A stretch of DNA of 64,000 nucleotides from the NCBI GenBank assembly GCA_001599595.1, contig BCHH01000001.1, positions 3,687,068 through 3,751,067 of the forward strand, read 5' to 3'. The stretch comes from Beverwykella pulmonaria (taxonomy: Eukaryota; Ascomycota; Dothideomycetes; Pleosporales; Melanommataceae). Shown one piece after another: positions 56,044 to 64,000 of the stretch. A model generated the notes under the pieces. That model had not been told where the DNA came from. It searched no databases and saw nothing but the letters and a program-made list of their open reading frames with translations. Within the stretch, counting starts at the first letter, position 1, and each line of letters opens with the position of its first letter. The position numbers and the translations under genes are program-made.

Positions 56044-57621
56044 GCTGCATCACTACCGAACGCATCAAGTGTTAGCGACCCCGACCAGCAGCAAGCCATT
56101 TCGCGACCTGCCCCCCCGCCCCCGAGAGCAATTGCCCATCTGTCGACAAACAAAAGGAAGGCGCTCGGCAAAGCCGCCAACGTAGGGGATCTGCCCATTT
56201 CCAGGCAACCACGCGATGTTTCCAACAACATTTTGAAAGCTTCAACGCTTCTAGAGAAGCCACGGTACACTGCTTGGAGGCCAGCTCCTCCATCCAATCC
56301 CGAATCAATAGAGCACTTGTGGGCAGCTGTGAGAAACATGAATGCACAAGGCTCTTCTATTCCTATCGTGCCGGGAAGGCGGGGACGCAGTGGACCAGTT
56401 GGCACAGGACGGGGACAGGGACGGGGAAGGGGACAGGGATGGGGACGGGGCGCTGGCAGGCAAGGGAATCAAGAAATTACCCCATCACCACCAAAGAGCA
56501 AGCTCGAATTGCAGTCTATCCCCGAATCTCTGCAATCAACATCCACCCTTCCAACCACAGAGACCCTAGCTACAGGGCCTCGCAATGCGCGCTTCGAAGA
56601 CGCTGTCCTCATCCCTCACGGTATCACCATCGATCACACCCGCCGTATAATCGGAGGCGCCTTCCATTACTTCGATTCGGCACCTGTCCCCAACGACAAT
56701 TATCAAAATTTGGAGGGGTTGGATCACATCAAGATCTGGCTGGATACAAGCAATAAACAGCTTACGGAGATCACGGCCGAATACCAGGAGATGAGGCGGC
56801 GCACTCTATGTGAAAACGAATACGCAACCTTTGCCAAGGAGAATTTGTTCAAAGGGCCGCGGCGTGCAGGGCAGCCTGTGCAGGATAAACGATTCCGCAT
56901 AGAGCGTATGGTCAATCTTTCTCTACAGCCCAATGGCATAGGGACGTGGGAAAAGCCTCCGCTGCACCCAAACACAACATCTGCAGATGAAACACTAGAG
57001 GAACTACTTTCAGGTGGGAGTAGTAGTGAGTGGAGCTGGTATGTCCGACCTAACTGCTCCTACTGGCTATCCCTCGAAGGGTTCAACCCAAGGTGGCTCA
57101 GCCAAGTCGAAGAAGTAACATACGTAAAAGACGGCATCGTGGCTTGCCCCTACTTCACTATTGAATTCAAGCGCGACAGCGAATCGGACGGCGAATCGGA
57201 CGGCAATGCCATCAAGCAGGTTGCAGCCGCTGGTTCGATAGCGCTGTATAACCGCTTCCGCCTCTACCGTCATGCTATCCGTCTCTTTAAAAAAAATCAA
57301 GAGAAATACCCAAACTTCAAACCCACCCCTTGGCAGCAGCTCCGCCACTTTGGCCTCACCTTCATCAATTCCGTATTTGAGGTGTGGGTAATCAAGCCTG
57401 TAGGCACAGAGAATACCAATTGGGCCGGGTGTACCATGGAAAGGCTGCAGGGTGGAGATTGTCAGCAGAGTATCTACGATACGCGGGAATTGATGCGCTG
57501 GATAAATGAGATTCATCGATGGGGGCTGTCTGTGCATGGGCCTGCGGTAAAGGATGAGATAAAAGTTTGTTTGAAGGATGGTGGGGTTCGGACGAGTGAT
57601 TTTGGGGTAGGAGGCGGTTGA
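56035..57621 (+). CDS. Fungal protein with PD-(D/E)XK nuclease-like core
   Basis: Single exon, 528 residues. The N-terminal third is disordered, with a glycine-arginine tract of the GRGQGRGRGQGWGRGAG type (about 120-143) that could bind nucleic acid. The middle is helical. A likely PD-(D/E)XK core lies near residues 360-400: YVKDGIVACPYFTIEFKR, where E377 and K379 form the E-x-K motif after a strand, followed by a helix (NAIKQVAAAGSIALYNRFRL) as in restriction-type folds. A Dothideomycete-expanded family of PD-(D/E)XK-like proteins has this look, but the call is by motif. No signal peptide. A short repeat (ESDGESDGN) follows the motif. Function unknown. Confidence 0.6.
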   Translation: MPTAASLPNASSVSDPDQQQAISRPAPPPPRAIAHLSTNKRKALGKAANVGDLPISRQPRDVSNNILKASTLLEKPRYTAWRPAPPSNPESIEHLWAAVRNMNAQGSSIPIVPGRRGRSGPVGTGRGQGRGRGQGWGRGAGRQGNQEITPSPPKSKLELQSIPESLQSTSTLPTTETLATGPRNARFEDAVLIPHGITIDHTRRIIGGAFHYFDSAPVPNDNYQNLEGLDHIKIWLDTSNKQLTEITAEYQEMRRRTLCENEYATFAKENLFKGPRRAGQPVQDKRFRIERMVNLSLQPNGIGTWEKPPLHPNTTSADETLEELLSGGSSSEWSWYVRPNCSYWLSLEGFNPRWLSQVEEVTYVKDGIVACPYFTIEFKRDSESDGESDGNAIKQVAAAGSIALYNRFRLYRHAIRLFKKNQEKYPNFKPTPWQQLRHFGLTFINSVFEVWVIKPVGTENTNWAGCTMERLQGGDCQQSIYDTRELMRWINEIHRWGLSVHGPAVKDEIKVCLKDGGVRTSDFGVGGG

Positions 57622-58734
57622 GAAAAAGAATGGGGTGGAGGCTTTTGCCTCCGACATGTGTAATCTTCTCCCATAACTCTCCGCTCTGTAATATGCTTAT
57701 ATTATGTATCTCTTCTACTAGTCTGCTGCTCTAATCCCGAAAAACCTTATCAGCGTACCCGTGCTCTCTCTCTCTCTTTCTCTGCAACTCAACTCTCGCA
57801 AATCGAGTCGAGCCTGATGTTTAGGTGCGGTAAGGGGCAGCTCTAAGAAAACGAACACAACTAGTCCGTGTGACTGCAACTTGCTGAGGCAGAATACTTT
57901 TGCCAACGGTGAGGGGGTTGATACAGAACCTAGCGGTAACTTCTGACTTCTAACTCACCCTGCGATTAAAAACTGGACTTTAATAGATTTGCTGCTATGT
58001 TACATGTAAGCAAGGTAAGATTGAGAAGGTAATAAGGTGTGCATAGTGTGTTGCGCCGTAGCGAAGAGCTGCTTTGCTCGAATCTACCTCAGGCAATGAT
58101 TGAAAGCTTGGATGCATGGTCCAGGGAAAGGTCTTGGTTTCTCTTTCAGCTGCTTGCTTCGTCATCATTTAACGCGACATATATATGGGCATCCGAACAT
58201 CTCGCCCCTCCATCATCATGAACATACCACCCTCAATCTAACGAGACCACGATCATTCTTCTATCTTTCAGCACATACACATATCTTTCCTTCGGTAGCT
58301 AGGTACAACGAAATTGCAACAGTCTGCTGCCAAACCTCATCTTCTTTATGAAAGTCACTTGAGACATTTGATCCTTTTGCTTCAGTGCATTGCTGTTCCA
58401 GAAATCGCATGGCTGTGAGCCGCCCTCTACCCTCCTGATTTCTATATCATCCTTTACTCCACCACACCACGTGACTAGTATGGTGGGCTTACCTATAAAG
58501 AGAATAAGGATATTGTAATGCTGTCACGAGAGGCTATCATTAGTTATGAATAACGCTCAATTAGCTATCAGTGAATACGGATACTCTCTCAGGTGCGGTA
58601 CGGCTACCATACAAGACGTTGTGTAAGGAGCTCAACCAGAGGTCCTTCGCGTTCAATAAGTACTCGGCATGATTCGTGCGTAGGCTAAGCCCGATTAGTA
58701 CTCGGTCATACATTCCAAGTTAGGTTGGCTAGTT

Positions 58735-58825
58735 GCCGAGCTCGTCGTTCGGAGGGTACTGTGTCGTAGAGTACAGTACTTGTCAAGCTCATCGTTCGGG
58801 GGGTACTGTAGAATACAGTACCCTT
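58735..58825. repeat. Two tandem hairpin-forming units
   Basis: Units at about 58735-58781 and 58782-58825 share GAGCTC[G/A]TCGTTCGG and GGGTACTGT...ACAGTAC. The second contains a perfect 10-bp inverted repeat (GGGTACTGTA / TACAGTACCC) around GAA at 58801-58823. Confidence 0.75.
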
Positions 58826-58940
58826 GATAGTGTCACTCCGTGACAGGTGATGTCAGATGAGGGAGTGGGTGATAGAACAATAGAATCCAGGAGGCTCAAG
58901 TGAGGCTCGTAAGAGTGAGAAGGTGGTCACCCTGCTATCG

Positions 58941-59055
58941 GTGGATGCCTACTGCATCGACATATCAAGCAGCGCAGAGCTTTCTGAGGCTATCAACTCA
59001 ATATTTCAGTAGTACAGTATGGCGAATAATGCTATGTGTGCCTATGCGATGTTAC
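58941..59055 (+). pseudogene. HET-domain relic
   Basis: One frame reads VDAYCIDISSSAELSEAINS then IFQ-stop-YSMANN, clearly parallel to the HET motif VDTCCINKSNSAELSQAINS and RWYHNA in the HNWD gene of this window. The stop TAG is where tryptophan is expected. Only about 35 codons remain. Confidence 0.75.
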
Positions 59056-59431
59056 AGCCAGCGGCTATGTTGGGATCTGTTGCTACAGTACGCTATAACG
59101 CTAAATAATAAGCGCTGACACGGACTATAAACCCCCTTTTTGCGCAATGCGCTCCCTATTGGTCATATCTGGAGCAAAGATCAGCTTTCATTTAGAAACA
59201 CTGCTTTAAAACTAGGCAATTAGAATGCAAGTTTATCTCACTACGCGATTCTATTGGCCATATATAGAACAATGTGGGTACAGTCCTGTTAGGATTTCTA
59301 AGAGTATATATAGTAGGGATTTGGGGGATTTCGAAATAAATAAAAATTAACGTTGAGATACCATCTCACATTTACCGGGCTTCTTTTACAACTACATCTC
59401 TTAAATTGATTATCGCTTATTTCAAGACAAT

Positions 59432-60127
59432 ATGACGGACATGCACTCGATTATCACCCCTGCTATTATGTACTGGGGCACACCAGTAGTCCTGGTTACG
59501 ACAAAGAACGAGGATGGGACTACCAACATTGGGCCGATGTCGTCAGCCTAGTGGCTCGGCCACCGATGCGTCCTGGGGCTGGCTTCGATGTCTCAAACTA
59601 CGATCAACTTGTTGCGCACAAGTCAATGCGTTCTCAACCTTCCTAGTGACGACATGGCGCACTATATCAATCCGATCGCGAAAACTACCGGTTCCCCCGA
59701 TGTCCCTCCAGTGAAGCAAATGCTTGGATACGACTATTGCAACGACAAGTTCAGACTTTCGGGTCTGACACAGCAGGCATCGGATTTTGTGCAGCCGCCA
59801 CGCATCGCAGAGTGTCCGGTGCAGATGGAAGCCGAGTTAATGAACAGGATGGAGTTGATGCAGGATCTGCCGGATCGGAAGGGGATTATGTTAGCGATCG
59901 AAGTCAAAGTTCTCCGAACACATGTTCGGAATGATCTGCGCTTGGCTGGCCACGCCAATAGGATTGATCCTGACTGCTGGCGGCCGATGATCATGAGTTT
60001 TCAAGAATTCTACGGCCTCGCGCCTAAGAAAGTGGCTGAGTCAAACCTTGCCACGATTGAAGAAGAGAAGTATCGCATAATAACTCGGTCAGATGTTGTC
60101 AAGCAAGGGGGGGATATGGATAGGTGA
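59432..60127 (+). pseudogene. Flavin reductase-like (FMN-binding) gene with one nonsense codon
   Basis: From ATG 59432 (MTDMHSIITPAIMYWG) the frame is open for 232 codons except a single TAG at 59549-59551 (codon 40), within GPMSSA-stop-WLGHRCVLGL. Family members have a tryptophan there, so a TGG-to-TAG change is the simplest reading. The rest is conserved (QTTINLLRTSQCVLNLPSDD, GLTQQASDFVQPPRIAECPV) and fits the flavin-reductase-like FMN-binding split-barrel fold. Translation from the internal ATG at 59588 would lack the N-terminal flavin-binding strands. Either a recent RIP-type pseudogene, stop readthrough, or an assembly error. No introns seen. Confidence 0.8.
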
Positions 60128-61100
60128 AACAGCAGAGAAACTACTACTATCAATGGGAAAGAGCAATGCTTCGATACTTCTGAAAATGATATTGTACTTG
60201 CTCACCGGGAATGATAGAGGACGACTGATTTGTTGAAGGATGGGTATGACGTGTTGACTATTGCAAGTGGGTAGAATACACATAATCTTAGATGAATTTT
60301 CTGCGGTCCTTGTACTGTTCGTTAGAGAGGGTGCCCTTTAAAGCTACCATGAGGTGCTGGAGGTCACTCCTGAGCTATCAGCAACGGAGTTCTCACCGCC
60401 CCTGGGAAGATTTCCATCGCGTCTTCTGCTTCACCACCTTCACGCACTCATCCTCACCATTATAGTAACTCAAACACAGGACATCGGGCTCAATTTTGCG
60501 GCCGGTTGCTTGCTGCAATTGCAACGGTGGATCTTCGAGATCTCCTGGAAGGCATTAATTGGCCGTTCCTAATCAACTTGACAGAATCCATGCTATCGTG
60601 TCGCATTAATATGAATAAATTTGGTCGTTGGTTTGGAACCGCGTAGTGCAGAGTCCTGCGCTTTGTCGTTGAAGGTATCGATCAGAAGTCTCACAGATAG
60701 AGAGTTCGCAGCCACAAGAGAAAGCATGAGCCTGGAAACTGTATTATTTGCCCTCTTTCACACCCCTGTCGGTAGCTATATATATATAGCCTCAATCAAC
60801 ACCGAAATAGCTCCTCAGGGAGTCATTTTTCAAGTTTAACAGAAAATAGCAGATGAGCCATGATATTGGTGCTGATTGCAAAAATCAAGAAGATGCAAGC
60901 GTAACATACATTATACGCCGGTGTGAACCTCCAGAGCGATGAGAATTGAAGATTCCACATCCTGCTCTTCTTCCCTTTTGTGTTGAAAGGGTGCCGACTA
61001 TACTTGTCTTCATCATCTTGTATTCGGAGTAGAGACGCCTGCGGCTGTGCTCGCCACCACGATCGGAGCAGCAATTCACACACCCGTAACCTACGGCGTG

Positions 61101-61932
61101 ACCAACAGAACTCAACCCTAAGACATCCCCAGCTCCACAAGGCAGATTCCTTACGTAATTAAAGTACTGTACCTACTTTTATGAATTCAAACGAGGTATA
61201 ACTACCTCCAAACGCTTTGCTCGTCTTGTTAAGAAGGAAATGACGTTGATCGACGTGTTTGAGGCGCAGGTGCGGGAGGGCCGACACGGTAGGGCTAGAC
61301 AGGGGAAGGGCATTGCCGTCTGCCCCACTTAGGAATTTGGGCTAAATGGAGATCAAGTTCCTGTTGTCCAGGAAAGGGAAATGTGCTTTAATATTCTGAG
61401 TGATATACGTGCGCAGCAAGCGAAGAATAAAATAGAAATAGGTACCTACATATCCTATTAGCCCCTAGTTTGCCAAGTGTTTCACCGGAGTTGGTAACGT
61501 GATGTTTTGTGGGTCTGCGTACCAACAGAATTCAACCCTAAGACATCCTCAGCTTCACAAGGCAGATTCTTTATGTAATTAAAGTACTGTACCTTTTTTA
61601 TGAATTCAAACGAGGTATAACTACCTCCAAACGCTTTGATCGTCCTGTTAAGAAGGAAATGACGTTGATCGACGTGTTTGAGGCGCAGATACGGGAGGGC
61701 CGACACGGTAGGGCTGGACAGGGGACAGGCATTGCCGTCTGCTCCACTTAGGAATTTGGGCCAAATGGAGATCAAGTTCCTGTTGTCTAGGTAAGGGAAA
61801 TGTGCTTTAGTATTTCTACGTGCGCAGTAAGTGAAGAATAAAACAGAAATAGGTATCTACACATCCTGTTGGCCCCCTGTTTGCCAAGTGTTTCACTGGA
61901 GTTGGTAATGTGATGTTTCGTGGGTCTGCGTA
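61101..61932. repeat. Direct tandem duplication, period 420 bp, RIP-like divergence
   Basis: Copy 1 61101-61520, copy 2 61521-about 61932, both starting ACCAACAGAA and ending GGGTCTGCGTAC-like. The copies differ mostly by transitions (for example CTCAAC/TTCAAC, CCCAGCTCC/CTCAGCTTC, CCTTACG/CTTTATG) with a few small indels. Confidence 0.9.
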
Positions 61933-62471
61933 CTCCAAAGCCGAGAAGGTCTATTGAGTATGTAACGTGGTAGGGAGATCTGTATAACATCAAGGTATTA
62001 ATGGATTACATTCAACTTCTTCAGTGCAGTACAGCGCTTTGCCAGCTTTGGTGGAACACTGAAGAGATTCTGAAAATCTGATATAATTATCTAAAAAGGG
62101 AATGTGCAGTCTCTTAGGAGATCAAGATCTGTGTTCACTTGATTTTTTCATGCGTTGAGCTTACACAGGAAGTGCAGATCAAACACCCATCTAATTGCTC
62201 CATCCTTTGCCAAGTTTTCCCCAACATCTTCGCGATGAAATAGTAAAGCGGTATCGTGAAATCGCCTGCTGGAAATTAGAAAGTAGAATTCTAGGGATAA
62301 TGCTGCTCAAGAGATTCCGCCCCCAAATCTTGCCTCTGCGCTCGTTGCTGGAGTCGGAAGGTTTGGGGTTGGAATTTCTTAAGGAGCATACTGGCTTGGC
62401 AACGGGGCGGAGGCAGTCATTTAGATTTGCTTCCACGACCACACGATAGGGCGAACCTAATGTAGAAGACT

Positions 62472-62518
62472 CACGTGATGGTGTACCTCCAGTCAGGATT
62501 GGGGGTGGTTTGTATAAG
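62472..62518 (+). promoter_or_regulatory. CACGTG box and TATA of the metalloprotease gene
   Basis: TCACGTGAT (CACGTG at 62472) with TATAAG at 62513, 41 bases downstream; the ATG is at 62627 after a CT-rich leader. Confidence 0.55.
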
Positions 62519-62626
62519 TACTACAGCAACATTCTCCTTACTTCGGTATTTAGATTTGAACTCAATCACTCTTTCAACTTGATTTGTCTAACATCTATTC
62601 ATTCTCCCAATCTTTCTCTTCGCGAG

Positions 62627-64000
62627 ATGCGGTCCGCCATCCTTCTCACCCTGCCTCTGGCAGTCGTTGCTATTCCACTCAATAGTCCATTGGAGAAACG
62701 TGTCGACCCCATCCCTTATACAGTGATAGAAGAGGCTTGTCGTAACACTGACAACTCGAAGTACGACAAGATAGATGAAGCTGTAACGACAGCTCGGAAT
62801 ATGGTCATTATCGCTGTTGATGAATGGTGGGAATCGGGCATGCATGCCGAAGTTGCTGCCCAATATCTTGCGCTCCCGAACGACGACGCTTACAGGGACA
62901 ATCCAGATGCGCAGACGGTGCATGAGAATCTAATGAGAGTGACGATGTTGGATGACAGGTCTGCTGTCGACAGGAAGGTGGTGGTAAGTAGAAGTTCCTT
63001 CTAACCCCACGCTTTCTTCCCCTGTGTGCTCGACTCGCGACATGGCATTTATCAACGTTGTCTTATATCGAATATCCGGCTGATCCTGCTTCTAGAATAT
63101 CCACTGCACCGACATAAGCAACAAATGTAACCAGAACGTCGAAGGGACGGCCAGGTCAGTACCATCAACGAAGTCTATCGGACAATAACTCACCCACATT
63201 AGACCAATCGTCGCCTATGCCCTAAATACAGAGAATACAGACACTGGCGAAATCGTTTACGATATCGTTCTTTGCGACCCATGGTTCACAGTACCAACAC
63301 CCAATGATCTCGTGAGGGAGTGGCTGGGCAAACCGCAGGAGGACATTGCTATGGATTGGCTTGAGGTAACCAACTCTGCGGGCTTGGCTTGATTCTCCTT
63401 CGAAGGCTAATATTGCTGTTAGAATGATGCTGGCAAGTTCCTTCACGAGTTGATGCACATAGATCTGATTACCATCGGTCGACCGCACAGTACGGAAAAC
63501 ATTTCACATCTTGCTTGGCCATGACTAATTCGTGATGCAGTCGAGGATATGCTATACAATGGCGCGCGCGCCTACGGGTCGGGCGCCATCGCAGATTGGG
63601 TCGCGAGTGGAGCCAAGACAGCCGATGTGATCAAGAACGCAGACAGCTATACGCAATTTATCAATAGTACGTAGCCCTCGCCACTCCATCTTCTCTTCTA
63701 CATGTTACTGATATTTCCAATCAGCTATCCACTTCAGACGCCAATTCGGATTCCTGCCACCTCCAAGGCGCGTCCTGCCTGTGACGGAAATACCATATTG
63801 TGGAGGCGAAGAGGATCAATACGTCGTCAAAACACAGGACAAACACATTGCCGAATTCTGCGACCAGGTCGCAGCGGAGTACACTCCAGGCTCCCTTGGG
63901 GAAATCGCACGCCAGTACGACGAAGGCACAGCCGAGCACGTTCAATTCCGCTTCTACCGACGACCAAACGGCAAGCTCGATGTGAACGCCGTCAAGGAAC
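62627..64000 (+). CDS. Secreted HExxH zinc metalloprotease-like protein, 3'-partial
   Basis: Six exons visible: 62627-62983, 63096-63154, 63203-63365, 63423-63489, 63541-63666, 63725-64000 (open at the window edge); all phases close. Signal peptide MRSAILLTLPLAVVA, then a dibasic site (LEKR) that could be a Kex2 cleavage. The zincin motif is HELMH (about 201-205) in KFLHELMHIDLITIGRPH, followed by IEDMLYNGARAYGSGAI, which probably supplies the third ligand. The layout resembles the fungal putative-peptidase / lysine-specific metalloendopeptidase (M35-like) group of secreted proteins. Likely an extracellular protease or a derived inactive member. The C-terminus is missing here. Confidence 0.8.

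Larger units (their letters stand above)
57622..59431. other. 1.8-kb accessory DNA with relics and hairpins
   Basis: No intact gene. A CACGTG (58468) followed by TATAAAG (58494) looks like a stranded promoter. Hairpin repeats at 58735-58825 and a HET-domain relic at 58941-59055 are listed separately. A 22-bp motif (CTATTGG[T/C]CATAT) occurs at 59156-59177 and 59251-59272. TATATATAG near 59310 may serve the flavin reductase copy. Confidence 0.5.
60128..62626. other. 2.5-kb accessory DNA with a tandem duplication
   Basis: No gene recognised. Holds a 420-bp tandem duplication (61101-61932) and, at the right end, the promoter of the metalloprotease gene. Confidence 0.5.

Noticed and set aside
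61482..61775. 97-codon ORF inside the tandem duplication
   Set aside because: Crosses the junction of the two copies and is not preserved in the equivalent frame of copy 1.
1..64000. CRISPR arrays, bacterial operons, riboswitches, prophage
   Set aside because: The DNA is fungal nuclear; no direct-repeat/spacer arrays were seen, and the tandem repeats present are coding minisatellites, WD40 units or RIP-marked duplications.

Overview
The window is nuclear DNA of a filamentous ascomycete (Pezizomycotina). A Dothideomycete-like plant-associated fungus is my best guess, but the class is an inference. Evidence: many 47-57 nt GT-AG introns with CTAAC/CTGAC-type branch sites; fungal-specific families (HAM1-like, HET-NACHT-WD40, DUF1996, Utp8, ArAE_2 exporter); a small cysteine-rich secreted protein alone in gene-poor AT-rich DNA; and repeats whose copies differ mainly by C/T and G/A changes, as repeat-induced point mutation (RIP) leaves.

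Layout. 0-23 kb is mostly conserved: a 5'-truncated fungal protein, a SAM methyltransferase, a five-exon HAM1-like lipid-transfer-type protein, a HET-NACHT-WD40 allorecognition protein with an assembly gap in its WD repeats, RRP5, and a CDT2/DTL-like WD40 protein. 23.8-37 kb is an accessory, gene-poor block with decayed coding relics, clusters of CACGTG boxes next to TATA sequences, a pair of inverted repeats about 10.7 kb apart, a candidate effector, a secreted DUF1996 protein and a seven-exon glyoxalase II. 37-52 kb is a conserved core: an ArAE_2/FUSC exporter, UTP8, ELG1/ATAD5, ALB1 and a UBP1-like ubiquitin protease. 52-64 kb is accessory again: a decayed gene, an unusual tRNA-Arg gene, a PD-(D/E)XK-like protein, a HET-domain relic, a flavin reductase copy with one nonsense codon, a RIP-like 420-bp tandem duplication, and a secreted HExxH metalloprotease running off the right edge.

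Three ribosome-biogenesis genes (RRP5, UTP8, ALB1) are each divergently paired with a PCNA- or ubiquitin-linked gene (CDT2-like, ELG1, UBP1-like). The most unusual item is the tRNA-Arg(ACG) gene at 54781-54923. It has a normal-position 19-nt tRNA intron plus a second 52-nt insertion in the T-loop that looks like a spliceosomal intron (GTATGT...CTGAT...CAG). Removing both leaves a well-paired 72-nt tRNA followed by a T9 terminator. I reconstructed exon structures by hand from splice signals and reading phase; no alignments or searches were run.
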